From positions 124,001 through 188,000 of the forward strand of contig JAEKKJ010000010.1 of assembly GCA_019510435.1 (NCBI GenBank): DNA of 64,000 bases. The letters are read 5' to 3'. Made by a program: the position numbers and the translations under genes. Below are positions 25,054-36,399 of the stretch, one piece after another. Positions within the stretch are counted from its first letter, which is position 1, and each line of letters begins with the position of its first letter. The notes beneath the pieces were generated by a model. That model had not been told where the DNA came from. It ran no database searches and saw only the letters and a program-made list of their open reading frames with translations. The DNA is from Caulobacterales bacterium (GTDB taxonomy: Bacteria; Pseudomonadota; Alphaproteobacteria; Caulobacterales; Caulobacteraceae).

Positions 25054-27231
25054 ATGAACGACCTAGCGCCCGCCCAGGAAGCCCCCGTGGAATGGGGGGA
25101 CATCGAGGAACCGCGGGTTCCCCATCGGCTCTATGCGCTCAAGGACCGGGACACCTTCCTGGTGGCCGACAGCCATGGCGACATCGTGGGCGCCGCGGAC
25201 GGCCTGTTCCACAACGACACCCGCATCCTGTCGCGGTGGGAGCTGACCCTGGGCGACCGCTCGCCCACCCTGCTCTCGGGGGCGGTCAGCCAGGACAACG
25301 TCTACTTCACCTCCCACGGCCTGAACCGGGCGATCCCGGTGCCGGGCGGCCCGAGCTCCCCGCCGGGCGTGGTGCACCTGGAGCGCAAGCGCTTCCTCTG
25401 GCACGACCGCATGTACGAGCGGATCCGGCTGACGAACTACAGCCGCGAGACCATGTGCCTGCCGCTGGTCTTCCAGTTCGAGGCCGACTTCCGCGACATG
25501 TTCGAGGTTCGCGGCGCGATCCGGCGCAATCGGGGCCGCACCCTGGCGCCGCTGGTGGGCGCCAGCACGGTGCGCTTCCGCTACCAGGGCCTGGACCAGG
25601 TGGCGCGCGAGAGCGTGCTGTCGTTCTCCGAGCCGCCGCTGACGCTGAACGAGGACGAGGCGCTGTACGAGCTGGAGCTGGCGCGCGACGACTGCCGCGA
25701 GATCTTCATCGAGGTGGGCGCCGCCGAGGCCGAGGCGCCCAGCCGCGGCCGGTTCCGCGCCGCGGCGGCCCGGGCGCGCTTCGCCATGCGCGGCCGGCGT
25801 CGGCAAGGTGCGCGGATCAGCACCAATGGCCGCCTGTTCAACGCCTGGATCGACAAGTCGCGCGCCGACCTCGCCCTCCTGACGACGCCGATGCGCACCG
25901 GCCCCTATCCCTATGCCGGCATCCCCTGGTTCTCCACCGCGTTCGGCCGCGACGGGATCATCACCGCCTGGCAGATCCTCTGGTTCGAGCCGGCCCTGGC
26001 GCGGGGGGTCCTGTCCTACCTCGCCGAGCACCAGGCGCAGGAGACCTCCGCCTTCCGCGACTCCGCCCCCGGCAAGATCATGCACGAGACCCGGCGCGGG
26101 GAGATGGCCGCTCTGGGGGAGGTGCCGTTCGGGCGCTACTACGGCGGCGTCGACACCACCCCGCTGTTCGTGGCCCTGGCCGGCGCCTACGCCGAGCGCA
26201 CCGGCGACTTCGAGCAGCTGGACCGCTGGTGGCCGGCCCTGGAGCGCGCCTGCGGCTGGATCCTGGAGAGCGCGGCCAGCCATCCGCTGGGGCTCTTGGC
26301 CTATGAGCGGGGGGCCGAGAGCGGCCTCTCCAACCAGGGCTGGAAGGACTCCGGCGACTCCATCTTCCACGCCGATGGCAGTTTTCCCGAGGGACCCATC
26401 GCGCTGGTGGAGGTGCAGGGCTACGCCTACGCCGCCTACCGCACCATGGCCTTGCTGACCGCCCGCCGCGGCCACCTGGACGAGGCCGAGCGCTGGAGCC
26501 AGCGCGCCGAGCGGATCCGCGAGACGGTGGAGCGCCACTTCTGGATGCCGGAGCAGAACTTCTACGGGATCGCCCTGGATGGGCGAAACGAGCTCTGCCG
26601 GGTGCGCGCCTCCAACCCTGGGCACCTGCTGTTCAGCGGCCTGCCGCATCCGGACCGGGCGCGGGCGGTGGCCGACAGCCTGCTGTCGGGCGCGTTCTTC
26701 TCGGGCTGGGGCCTGCGCACCCTGGCGCTGGACCAGGCCCGCTACAATCCGATGTCCTACCACAACGGCTCGGTCTGGCCCCACGACACGGCGGTGACCA
26801 CGCTGGGTCTCTCGCGCTACGGGGAGCGGGCCGGAGTGGTGAAGCTGACCGCCGCGCTGTTCGAGGCGGCCGCCCAGCTGGAGATGCGCCTGCCCGAGCT
26901 CTATTGCGGCTTCCGCCGGGCCGCGGGCGAGCCGCCGGTGGCCTATCCCGTGGCCTGCCTGCCCCAGGCCTGGGCGGCCGGTGCGGTGTTCATGATGCTG
27001 CAGGCCTGCCTGGGCCTGCGCCTGCACGGGGAGGCCGCGGAGGTGGAGATCAACAACCCCACCCTGCCCATTGGCATCGACCGCCTGGCGATCGAGGGCC
27101 TGCAGGTGGGCGCCGGCGAGATCGACCTCACCTTCGAGCGCCAGGGATCGCGGGTGGCGGTGCATTCCAATAGCCGAGGTCCGCGCCTGCGTGTCTGCTA
27201 CGACGACCGGACGAAGGCCCTGTCGTCTTGA
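25054..27231 (+). CDS. amylo-alpha-1,6-glucosidase (glycogen debranching enzyme family)
   Basis: A 725-residue enzyme with the N-terminal glycogen-debranching domain (KDRDTFLVADSHGDIVGAADGLFHNDTRILSRWEL, about residues 30-65) and a C-terminal (alpha/alpha)6 barrel. Seen in the barrel: PWFSTAFGRDGIITAWQILW, NQGWKDSGDSIFH and MSYHNGSVWPHDTA, with the acidic residues expected for hydrolysis. It likely removes alpha-1,6 branches from glycogen-like glucans in the cytoplasm. GAAGGA precedes the ATG. It overlaps the GH15 gene by four bases (TTGA). Confidence 0.9.
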   Translation: MNDLAPAQEAPVEWGDIEEPRVPHRLYALKDRDTFLVADSHGDIVGAADGLFHNDTRILSRWELTLGDRSPTLLSGAVSQDNVYFTSHGLNRAIPVPGGPSSPPGVVHLERKRFLWHDRMYERIRLTNYSRETMCLPLVFQFEADFRDMFEVRGAIRRNRGRTLAPLVGASTVRFRYQGLDQVARESVLSFSEPPLTLNEDEALYELELARDDCREIFIEVGAAEAEAPSRGRFRAAAARARFAMRGRRRQGARISTNGRLFNAWIDKSRADLALLTTPMRTGPYPYAGIPWFSTAFGRDGIITAWQILWFEPALARGVLSYLAEHQAQETSAFRDSAPGKIMHETRRGEMAALGEVPFGRYYGGVDTTPLFVALAGAYAERTGDFEQLDRWWPALERACGWILESAASHPLGLLAYERGAESGLSNQGWKDSGDSIFHADGSFPEGPIALVEVQGYAYAAYRTMALLTARRGHLDEAERWSQRAERIRETVERHFWMPEQNFYGIALDGRNELCRVRASNPGHLLFSGLPHPDRARAVADSLLSGAFFSGWGLRTLALDQARYNPMSYHNGSVWPHDTAVTTLGLSRYGERAGVVKLTAALFEAAAQLEMRLPELYCGFRRAAGEPPVAYPVACLPQAWAAGAVFMMLQACLGLRLHGEAAEVEINNPTLPIGIDRLAIEGLQVGAGEIDLTFERQGSRVAVHSNSRGPRLRVCYDDRTKALSS

Positions 27232-29117
27232 GCCCGTCGCTGGACCTGTTCCCGATCGGCAATTGCGCGGCGAGCGCCCTGGTGGACCGCGCCGGGCGCT
27301 TCGTCTGGGCCTGCGCTCCGCGGGTCGACGGCGACCCGGTGTTCTGCGCGCTCCTCGGCGGCAAGGACCCGGCCGAGCCGGACGCTCAGGGCCTGTGGGC
27401 TATCGATGTGGAAGGGACGGTCCGCATCGAGCAGGCCTATCTGCGCAACACTCCGATCCTGCGGACCGAGATCCACACCGGCGACGGGGCGGCGGTGGAG
27501 ATCCTGGACTTCGCCCCGCGCTACCGGCACCTGGGCCGACAGTACCGGCCGCTGGCCTTCATCCGCATGGTCCGGCCCCTGGCCGGCGCCCCGCGGATCC
27601 GCGTTCGCCTGTCGCCGATGATGAATTACGGCGAGCGGGCCTGCTACCAGACCATGGGCTCCAACCACATCCGCTTCGTGGGCGAGGCGGCCACCCTGCG
27701 GCTGACCACCGACGCGCCGGTGAGCCAGGTTCAGGCGGCGCGGCCGTTCCGGCTGGAGCGCGAGCTGGGCTTCTTCCTGGGGCCCGACGAGGGCCTCGAC
27801 GCCGAGGTGACGACCACCGTGCGGCGCATGCTGCGCGAGACCATCGACTACTGGCGCGGCTGGGTGCGGACGCTGTCGGTGCCGCTGGAATGGCAGACCG
27901 CGGTGATCCGCGCGGCCATCACCCTGAAGCTTTGCGCCCACGAGGAGACCGGCGCCATCGTGGCGGCCCTGACCACCTCGATCCCCGAGCACGACACCGA
28001 GCCCGGGAGCGGCCGCAACTGGGACTACCGCTACTGCTGGCTCCGCGACGCCTACTACGTGGTCCAGGCGCTAAACCGGCTGGGTGCGGCCGACATGCTG
28101 GAGAACTACCTGGTCTACCTGCGCAACCTGGTGGAGCAGGCGCGGCGCGGCGACATGCGGGTGAGCGACGCCGCGCCGGCCCAGCGCGAACTGCCGGGGC
28201 TGGGCCATGCCCCTGCGCCCAACGGCAAGGCCGGCCACGTGCAGCCGGTCTATGGCGTGGGGCTGGAGCCGGTGCTGACCGAGTGGATCGCCCCGCACCT
28301 GCCGGGCTACCGCGGCATCGGGCCGGTGCGGGTGGGCAACCAGGCGCACGAGCACCTGCAGCACGACGTCTACGGCCAGATCATCCTCTCCACCGTCCAG
28401 GCCTTCTTCGACGAGCGCCTGCTGCGGCCCGCCACCGTCGACGACTTCCGCGCCCTGGAGCCGATCGGCGAGCGGGCGTTCGAGCTGCACGACAAGCCCG
28501 ACGCCAGCCTGTGGGAGTTCCGCGGCCGCGAGGCGGTGCACACCTATTCCTCGGTGATGTGCTGGGCCGCCTGCGACCGGCTGGGCAACGCCGCCGCGCG
28601 GCTGGGGCTGGCGGACCGGGCCGCCTATTGGAACGGCCGCGCCGTGCAGGTGCGCGAGACCATCGAGACCCGGGCCTGGAACGCCGAGCAAGGGCGCTTT
28701 GCCGCGACCTTCGGCGGCGACGAGCTGGACGCCAGCCTGCTGCAGCTGGTGGACGTGCGCTTCCTGCCGGCCGACGACCCGCGCATGCAGGCCACCATGG
28801 CGGCGGTCGAGCAGGGCCTGCGCCGCGGCGGCTACATGCTGCGCTACGCCATCCCCGACGACTTCGGCCTGCCGAAGACCGCCTTCAACTTCTGCACCTT
28901 CTGGCTGATCGAGGCGTTGCACCTCTCCGGCCGCACGGACGAGGCGCGGGCGCTGTTCGAGGAGATGCTGTCCCGGCGCACCGCCGCCGGCCTGCTCTCC
29001 GAGGACATCACCCTCGACGGCGCCGAACTCTGGGGCAACTACCCCCAGACCTACTCCCTGGTCGGCCTCATCAACTGCGCCACCCTGCTCTCCAAGAGCT
29101 GGCAGAGCGTGCGGTAG
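27228..29117 (+). CDS. glycoside hydrolase family 15 protein (glucoamylase/trehalase type)
   Basis: A 629-residue hydrolase with an N-terminal beta domain (about residues 1-220) and an (alpha/alpha)6 barrel. Seen: RNWDYRYCWLRDAYYVVQAL, GLEPVLTEWIAPHLPGYRGIGPVRVGNQAHEHLQHDVYGQIIL, and KTAFNFCTFWLIEALHLSG. No signal peptide, so cytoplasmic. The start is TTG, overlapping the debranching gene. Family members cleave alpha-1,4-glucans or trehalose; with otsBA close by, trehalose is a real candidate. Confidence 0.88.
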   Translation: MSPSLDLFPIGNCAASALVDRAGRFVWACAPRVDGDPVFCALLGGKDPAEPDAQGLWAIDVEGTVRIEQAYLRNTPILRTEIHTGDGAAVEILDFAPRYRHLGRQYRPLAFIRMVRPLAGAPRIRVRLSPMMNYGERACYQTMGSNHIRFVGEAATLRLTTDAPVSQVQAARPFRLERELGFFLGPDEGLDAEVTTTVRRMLRETIDYWRGWVRTLSVPLEWQTAVIRAAITLKLCAHEETGAIVAALTTSIPEHDTEPGSGRNWDYRYCWLRDAYYVVQALNRLGAADMLENYLVYLRNLVEQARRGDMRVSDAAPAQRELPGLGHAPAPNGKAGHVQPVYGVGLEPVLTEWIAPHLPGYRGIGPVRVGNQAHEHLQHDVYGQIILSTVQAFFDERLLRPATVDDFRALEPIGERAFELHDKPDASLWEFRGREAVHTYSSVMCWAACDRLGNAAARLGLADRAAYWNGRAVQVRETIETRAWNAEQGRFAATFGGDELDASLLQLVDVRFLPADDPRMQATMAAVEQGLRRGGYMLRYAIPDDFGLPKTAFNFCTFWLIEALHLSGRTDEARALFEEMLSRRTAAGLLSEDITLDGAELWGNYPQTYSLVGLINCATLLSKSWQSVR

Positions 29118-29149
29118 GCGCTTCTGGGCGCGGCAGCGCCGCAGGTCTT

Positions 29150-29218
29150 AACCACTGACCATCACGGACGCCAGGACGGGCCCTCTCTGTCCGTAATGGT
29201 CGGTGATGGTCCGTGGTT
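29150..29218. terminator. inverted repeat between convergent GH15 and zwf genes
   Basis: Arms 29150-29169 and 29199-29218 pair at 18 of 20 bases (AACCACTGACCATCACGGAC on the left). The word GACCATNACNGAC appears three times counting both strands. It lies between two stop codons that face each other, which fits a two-way terminator, though no T-run is present. Confidence 0.5.
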
Positions 29219-29248
29219 CGAATCGGCTTCGCCGGTCTCTGCGCCGCG

Positions 29249-30706
29249 TCAATCCGACCAGGCGCGGCCGAAGCGTTCGATGAGGGCGAAGGCGCCGGGC
29301 GGGCCCCAGCTGCCGGCGGCGTAGGGTTTGGGGGCCAGGTTGGCTTCGGACCAGGCGTCGGCGACGCCGTCGACCCAGCGCCAGGCCTCCTCGATCTCGT
29401 CGCGCCGCACGAAGAGCGTCGGATCGCCCTGGATCACGTCCAGGAGCAGCCGCTCATAGGCGATGCGCCGGCGCCCACCCGCGCCCTCGAAGTTGGCAAG
29501 CAGCGACAGCGACAGCGGCAGCGACTGCAGCCGCATGCCGCCCTGGCTGAGGCCCGGCGCCTTGTTCATCAGGGTCAGCGAGATGTCCTCGTCCGGCTGC
29601 AGGTCGATCACCAGCCGATTGGCCATCAGGTCGTGGCTGGAGGCCTGCCCGAAGATCGAGTGCGGCACCGGCTTGAACTGGATCGAGATCAAGGTGCGCC
29701 GCTCCGGCAGCCGCTTGCCGGTGCGCAGGAAGAACGGCACGCCCGCCCAGCGCCAATTGTCGATGTCGGCGCGCAGGGCGACGAAGGTCTCGGTCCCGCT
29801 CTTCTGGCCGCGCTCGGCCTCGTAGCCCTTGACCTCCTTGCCGCCGACGACGCCCGGCGTGTACTGGCCGCGCACCGAGCGGTCGACCACCTCGGCGCGG
29901 GTGAAGCGGCGCAGCGACCGCAGCACCTTGACCTTCTCGTTGCGCACCGAGTCCGGCTCCATGTCGGCCGGCGGCTCCATGGCCACCAGGCAAAGCAGCT
30001 GCAGCATGTGGTTCTGCAGCATGTCGCGCAGGGCGCCGTATTCGTCGTAATAGGGCCAGCGGTCGCCGACGCCCTCGGTCTCGGCCACGGTGATCTGCAC
30101 GTGGTCGATGGTGAGGTTGTTCCAGAGCGGCTCGAACAGGGTGTTGGCGAAGCGCAGGGCGATCAGGTTCTGGACCGTCTCCTTGCCCAGGTAGTGGTCG
30201 ATCCGGAAGATCTGGTTCTCGTCGAAGACCGCCGACAGGCCCTTGTTGATCTGGCGCGAGGTCTCCAGGTCGCGGCCGATGGGCTTTTCCAGCACGATGC
30301 GCGTGTCGTCGGTGGCCAGGCCGCAGGCCGCCAGGGCCACGCAGACCTTCTCGTAAAGGCTGGGCGAGATGGCCAGGTAGAAGAACGGCTGCTTCGCGCC
30401 CTGCAGGGCCGGCTTCAGCGCCGCGCATCCCTCGGCCGTGGTGGCGTCGGCGGTCACATACTCCAGCCGCGCCGAGAAGCGGGCCCACACCGCCTCGTCC
30501 AGCCCCTCGGGGCGGCCCTGCAGGATCTTGTGCGCCTCGTCGAGGAAGGCCTCGCGGGTCATGTCGGCGCGGGCCGTGGCCACGATCTTGAAGCCGTCCG
30601 GCAGGAACCGGTCGACGTCGAGGAAGTAGAGCGACGGCAGAAGCATGCGCCGGGCGAGGTCGCCGGTGCCGCCGAACAGCACGATCGCGTCAGCCTGCGC
30701 GGGCAT
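29249..30706 (-). CDS. zwf: glucose-6-phosphate 1-dehydrogenase
   Basis: A 485-residue NADP-dependent enzyme for the first step of the Entner-Doudoroff and pentose phosphate routes. Seen: the coenzyme loop VLFGGTGDLARRMLLPSLY, EKPIGRDLETSRQIN, and the substrate motif RIDHYLGKETVQNLIALRFAN with the catalytic His. In related bacteria zwf sits directly before pgl-edd-glk; here three plus-strand genes lie between. It is divergent from otsB. Confidence 0.95.
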   Translation of the reverse strand: MPAQADAIVLFGGTGDLARRMLLPSLYFLDVDRFLPDGFKIVATARADMTREAFLDEAHKILQGRPEGLDEAVWARFSARLEYVTADATTAEGCAALKPALQGAKQPFFYLAISPSLYEKVCVALAACGLATDDTRIVLEKPIGRDLETSRQINKGLSAVFDENQIFRIDHYLGKETVQNLIALRFANTLFEPLWNNLTIDHVQITVAETEGVGDRWPYYDEYGALRDMLQNHMLQLLCLVAMEPPADMEPDSVRNEKVKVLRSLRRFTRAEVVDRSVRGQYTPGVVGGKEVKGYEAERGQKSGTETFVALRADIDNWRWAGVPFFLRTGKRLPERRTLISIQFKPVPHSIFGQASSHDLMANRLVIDLQPDEDISLTLMNKAPGLSQGGMRLQSLPLSLSLLANFEGAGGRRRIAYERLLLDVIQGDPTLFVRRDEIEEAWRWVDGVADAWSEANLAPKPYAAGSWGPPGAFALIERFGRAWSD

Positions 30707-30802
30707 CGGGCCTCCTTACGCTGCGGGAAGGGCGGACACCACCTCGCGCCGGCCCTGCGGTCAAGACCTTGACCTGAGGTTTTCACGTGCGCGTGCAACG
30801 CA

Positions 30803-30827
30803 GGATCGAAAGCCGTGCAGCGGCGTT
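30803..30827 (+). promoter_or_regulatory. EcfG-like stress promoter before otsB
   Basis: GGATC, 16 bases, CGTT: one mismatch to the EcfG consensus. The -10 ends 26 bases before ATG 30854, leaving a short leader. It overlaps the alternative GTG start at 30815, which argues against that start. Confidence 0.45.
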
Positions 30828-30853
30828 GTCTTTCGGCTGACGGGTGGAGCGCC

Positions 30854-31599
30854 ATGTCTATGGATTCACTGACAGTCGCCTTGCCCGCCCCACGCCCGCT
30901 GCGGTTGGCGGACTCGGCGCTGTTCATCGACCTCGACGGCACGCTGGCCCCGATCGCCGAGCGGCCGCAGGACGTGGGCCCCGATCCGCGGCGGACGGAC
31001 CTGCTGGAACGGCTGCGCGAAGGGCTCAGCGGCCGCCTGGCCATCGTCACCGGCCGCACGCTGGAGGATGTCGACCGCATCCTGGAGGGCCGGCTGCCGT
31101 GCGTGGCGGCGGTGCACGGTCTGGTGTTCCGCGAGTGCGACGGAACGGTGCATGCGCCGCCGCCGCATCCTGGGCTGGGCGCGGCCACCGAGGCGCTGCG
31201 CGCCTTCGCCGCCTGCGACTCTGGTCTCATCGTCGAGGAGAAGGGCGCCAGCGTCGCCCTGCACTTCCGCCTGGCCCGCGGCCGCGCCGCCGACGCCCGC
31301 GCCGTCGCCCGCCAGATCGCCGCCGAGACGGGCCTGGCCCTACAGGAGGGCGACATGGTGGAGGAACTGCGCACGCCCGGGCCGGCCAAGGGCGATTCCA
31401 TCCGCACCTTCATGCAGAGCGCGCGGTTCAAAGGCGCTCATCCCGTGTTCGCGGGCGACGACGCCACCGACGAGCACGGCTTCCAGGCGGTGGAGCGCCT
31501 GGGCGGCTACGGCGTCCTGGTCGGCCGCCCCCGGCCCACTCACGCCCGCTTCGGCCTGCGCGACGTGGACGCGGTAATGGCCTGGCTGGAGGCGGCTAG

Positions 31600-31603
<4 letters not shown>
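30854..31603 (+). CDS. otsB: trehalose-6-phosphate phosphatase
   Basis: A 249-residue HAD-type phosphatase that makes trehalose from its 6-phosphate. Seen: ALFIDLDGTLAPIAERP (nucleophile Asp in DLDGT), LAIVTGRTLEDVDRIL, and the late motif VFAGDDATDEHGF. ATG 30854 has GGAG before it; an upstream GTG at 30815 is possible. It overlaps otsA by four bases (ATGA). Confidence 0.93.
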
Positions 31604-33000
<1,397 letters not shown>

Positions 33001-33007
33001 GGCGCCG

Positions 33008-35653
33008 ATGGCCGACAAACTGGCCCGATACCGTTCGATGCGGGACTTCTCCAAGACCGCCGAGCCCGCCGGCGCCGAGCACACGCACGTCTCGAACCGC
33101 CTGCGCTTCGTGATCCAGAAGCATGCGGCCACGCGCCTGCACTACGACTTCCGGCTGGAGCTGGACGGGGTGTTCAAGAGCTGGGCGGTGACCAAGGGCC
33201 CTTCGCTCGATCCGCATGACCGCCGCCTGGCGGTGGAGGTCGAGGACCACCCGCTGGACTACGGCGACTTCGAGGGCACCATCCCGATGGGCCAGTACGG
33301 CGGCGGCACGGTGATGCTGTGGGACCGCGGCTACTGGGAGCCGGAGGGCGATCCGCACGAGGGCCTGCGCAAGGGCGACCTGAAGTTCACCCTCGACGGC
33401 GAGCGGCTGAAGGGCAGCTTCGTCCTGGTGCGGATGAAGCGGCGCGAGCGCGAGAAGCGCGACAACTGGCTCCTGATCAAGCACCACGATGGCTGGTCGC
33501 TGGAGGACCATGGCGGCGAGCTGGTGGAGACGGAGACCATCTCGGTGGCCTCTGGCCGGCCGATGGAGGACATCGCCGCCGGCCAGGGCAAGGGGCCGAC
33601 CAAGTTCATGACCGGCAAGGGCCGGGCCAGCGGCAAGAACGTCTGGCAGTCCAACCGCGCCAGCGCCGAGGACCCGGTCGGCCGGCGCAGCGCGCCGTTG
33701 AAGTCCGCGCCGGCGCCGAAGGTGAAGGCCCCGCCGCCCCTGCGGGCCGCGGCCCTGCCGGGCTTCGTGCCGCCGCAGCTGGCGCAGTCGGTGGACCGCC
33801 CGCCGCCCGGCGCCGGCTGGGGCCACGAGATCAAGTTCGACGGCTATCGGCTGCAGCTGCGGGTCGAAGCCGGTCAGGCCACCCTGAAAACCCGGGCGGG
33901 CCTGGACTGGACGGCCAAGTTCCGCGCCATCGCCGCGGACGGCGTGGCCCTGCCCGACGGCATCTACGACGGCGAGGCCTGCGCCCTGGACGCGGCCGGC
34001 TCGCCCGACTTTCCGGCCCTGCAGGCGGCCCTGTCGGACGGCAAGACCGACGACCTGGTGTTCTTCGTCTTCGACGCCCTGTTCCTTGCGGGCGAGGACC
34101 TGCGCAACCTGCCGCTGGCCGAGCGCAAGACGCGGCTCAAAGCGGTCGTGGCGAAGGCGGGCAAGCGGCTGGAAAAGCGCATCCGCTACGTCGACCACTT
34201 CGAGACCGCCGGCGATGCGGTGCTGCAGTCGGCCTGCCGCATGTCGCTGGAGGGGATCGTCTCCAAGCGGCTGGACGCCCCCTACCGATCGGGCCGCGGC
34301 GACGCCTGGCAGAAGTCCAAGTGCCGCGCCGGCCATGAAGTGGTGATCGGCGGCTGGAACGGCGAGGCCGGCCAGCTGCGCTCGCTGCTGGTGGGCGTCC
34401 ACCGGGGCGACAAGCTGGTCTATGTGGGCAAGGTCGGCACGGGCTTCGGCCGCGACATGGTGGGCCGCGTGCTGCCGCGGCTGCAGAAGGTCGAGGCCGA
34501 CGCCAGCCCGTTCAGCGGCCCGGGCGCGCCGCGCAAGGCGGAGAACCTGCACTGGGCGCGTCCGGAGCTGGTGGCCGAGATCGAGTTTGCCGGCTTCACG
34601 GCGTCAGGCATGGTGCGGCAGGGCGCGTTCAAGGGGCTGCGCGAAGACAAGCCCGCGCGCGAGGTGGAGGCCGAGACGCCGCAGCCGGTCGAAAAGGCGC
34701 AACTGGCGACCCCGAAGCCGACCGCTGCCCCGGCCCGCAAGGCCGCGGCCGGCGGCAACGCCGTCATGGGCGTCACCATCTCCAGCCCCGATAAGGCGTT
34801 GTGGCCCGACGACGGCGCCGGCCAGCCGGTGACCAAGCTGGAGCTCGCCAGCTACCTCGAGGCGGTGGGTCCCTGGATGATGCAGCACCTCAAGGGCCGG
34901 CCCTGCTCGATCATCCGCGTCCCCGACGGCATCGGCGGCGAGCGGTTCTTCCAGCGCCACGCCGGCAAGGGCTCCTCGGCCCTGCTCACGGAGGTGAAGG
35001 TGTTCGGCGACCACAAGCCCTACCTGCAGGTCGACCGCATCGAGGCGCTGGCCGCCCTGGCCCAGATCGCTGCGACCGAGTTCCACCCGTGGAACTGCCA
35101 GCCCTTCCAGCCCGAGGTTCCCGGCCGCCTGGTCTTCGACCTGGACCCCGACGAGGAGATCCCCTTCGAGCGGGTGATCGAGGGGGCCAAGGCGGTCAAG
35201 GAACGGATCGAGGCGCTGGGGCTGGTGGCCTTCTGCAAGACCACCGGCGGCAAGGGCCTGCACGTGGTCACGCCCCTGGCGGACGGGAAGGGCAAGACCG
35301 ACTGGCCCACCGCCAAGAAGTTCGCCCAGGACGTCTGCCTGGCGATCGCGGCCGATGCGCCGGACCGCTACGTCGTCAACATGGCCAAGGCCAAGCGGGT
35401 GGGCCGGATCTTCCTCGACTATCTGCGCAACGACCGCATGTCGACGGCGGTGGCGCCGCTCTCGCCGCGGGCGCGGCCGGGCGCGCCGGTGTCGTTCCCG
35501 CTGACCTGGAGCCAGGTGAAGAAGGGCCTGGACCCCAAGGTCTGGACGATCCGCACCGCTCCGGCGCTGCTCAAGAAGACCCGGGCCTGGGCCGACTATT
35601 GCGACGCCGAGCGGCCGCTGACCGACGCCATCGCCCGCCTCAAGCGGAGCTGA
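33008..35653 (+). CDS. ligD: DNA ligase D (end-joining ligase, PE-Lig-Pol)
   Basis: An 881-residue three-domain enzyme for non-homologous end joining with Ku. Order seen: 3'-phosphoesterase domain (about residues 1-190; [32 protein letters not shown]), ATP-dependent ligase with adenylation Lys276 in EIKFDGYR and an OB-fold to about residue 545, a Pro/Ala linker, and a primase-like polymerase domain to the end ([63 protein letters not shown]). It starts seven bases after otsA, so it seems part of the trehalose operon. ku lies 2 kb downstream on the other strand. Confidence 0.95.
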   Translation: MADKLARYRSMRDFSKTAEPAGAEHTHVSNRLRFVIQKHAATRLHYDFRLELDGVFKSWAVTKGPSLDPHDRRLAVEVEDHPLDYGDFEGTIPMGQYGGGTVMLWDRGYWEPEGDPHEGLRKGDLKFTLDGERLKGSFVLVRMKRREREKRDNWLLIKHHDGWSLEDHGGELVETETISVASGRPMEDIAAGQGKGPTKFMTGKGRASGKNVWQSNRASAEDPVGRRSAPLKSAPAPKVKAPPPLRAAALPGFVPPQLAQSVDRPPPGAGWGHEIKFDGYRLQLRVEAGQATLKTRAGLDWTAKFRAIAADGVALPDGIYDGEACALDAAGSPDFPALQAALSDGKTDDLVFFVFDALFLAGEDLRNLPLAERKTRLKAVVAKAGKRLEKRIRYVDHFETAGDAVLQSACRMSLEGIVSKRLDAPYRSGRGDAWQKSKCRAGHEVVIGGWNGEAGQLRSLLVGVHRGDKLVYVGKVGTGFGRDMVGRVLPRLQKVEADASPFSGPGAPRKAENLHWARPELVAEIEFAGFTASGMVRQGAFKGLREDKPAREVEAETPQPVEKAQLATPKPTAAPARKAAAGGNAVMGVTISSPDKALWPDDGAGQPVTKLELASYLEAVGPWMMQHLKGRPCSIIRVPDGIGGERFFQRHAGKGSSALLTEVKVFGDHKPYLQVDRIEALAALAQIAATEFHPWNCQPFQPEVPGRLVFDLDPDEEIPFERVIEGAKAVKERIEALGLVAFCKTTGGKGLHVVTPLADGKGKTDWPTAKKFAQDVCLAIAADAPDRYVVNMAKAKRVGRIFLDYLRNDRMSTAVAPLSPRARPGAPVSFPLTWSQVKKGLDPKVWTIRTAPALLKKTRAWADYCDAERPLTDAIARLKRS

Positions 35654-35675
35654 ACCCTTCGTTTTGCGAGCCGTT
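35651..35675 (+). promoter_or_regulatory. EcfG-like stress promoter before the small membrane protein
   Basis: TGAAC, 16 bases, CGTT: one mismatch to consensus. The -35 overlaps the ligD stop codon and the -10 ends 30 bases before ATG 35706. Confidence 0.4.
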
Positions 35676-35705
35676 TCAACGGCCTCCAAGACGAGGGAAC
35701 CTGTC

Positions 35706-35927
35706 ATGCCCGTCCCGCCCGGCCTCGCCAAGCCGCACCGCATCCTGGCCCTGATCCCGGTGGTCGCCGCCGCGATCTTCGTGTTCGGCTCCCTGGGCCT
35801 GGCCCTGACCCACCTGTCCGCCAACGGCCCCGGCCCCAAGGCGAACGCGCCCCAGAGCCAGATCGCCAGCGGCCAGACCCCGCCCGACCGCGGTCCCTAC
35901 ACCAGCCCCACAGCGCCGCGGTCGTAG
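35706..35927 (+). CDS. small single-pass membrane protein
   Basis: A 73-residue protein with one transmembrane helix (about residues 12-36, ILALIPVVAAAIFVFGSLGLAL) and a polar Pro-rich tail. GAGGGA precedes the ATG; the frame is open farther upstream but lacks a ribosome site there. It follows ligD. Function unknown; the EcfG-like site suggests a stress role. Confidence 0.65.
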   Translation: MPVPPGLAKPHRILALIPVVAAAIFVFGSLGLALTHLSANGPGPKANAPQSQIASGQTPPDRGPYTSPTAPRS

Positions 35928-35962
35928 GCCGTCAGAAACCGGGCTGCCGCCCGCTGTGCGCC

Positions 35963-36256
35963 TCAGCCGTCGTAGCCGTCCACGAGGTAGACCCGGCTGG
36001 TGGAGGTGGCTTCGCGGATCGGCAGGATGGCCAGGTATTCGGGCGAACTGCGCCAGGCGCGCGCGGCCTCGCGGCTCGCAAAGCGCAGCACCACCAGCCT
36101 CTCGGGCGGCGACGGCCCGTCGACCGGCTCCGGCGCCCCGCCGCGCACCACATAGGCCCCGCCGTACTGCGCCAGGATCGCCGGCACCTGTTGCGAATAG
36201 GTCTGGAAGCGTTCCGGATCGTGGACGGCGATCTCGTTGATCACATAGGCGGCCAT
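35963..36256 (-). CDS. DUF1330-family protein
   Basis: A 97-residue ferredoxin-like-fold protein of the DUF1330 type. Seen: AYVINEIAVHDPERFQTYSQQVPAILAQYGGAYVVRGG and LVVLRFASREAARAWRSSPEY. ATG 36256 has TGGAGG before it. Function of the family is not known; related folds bind small molecules. Confidence 0.85.
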   Translation of the reverse strand: MAAYVINEIAVHDPERFQTYSQQVPAILAQYGGAYVVRGGAPEPVDGPSPPERLVVLRFASREAARAWRSSPEYLAILPIREATSTSRVYLVDGYDG

Positions 36257-36399
36257 GGATCCTCCAGGTTGCAGGCGTAGCGTTCGAGGTTCGGGATAGT
36301 CGGCGCCGCCGCCGGACACAATCGCGCAACACGGCCTCGCTAGGCAGACCGGAAGTTCGAAAAAGCGCGTGCGCCCAGGTACGACCTATGGGGGAAACC

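Noticed and set aside
20391..30706. Horizontal island call for the whole sugar-metabolism region
   Set aside because: GC content and codon use look like the rest, with no integrase, tRNA junction or direct repeats; only a change of gene order is supported.
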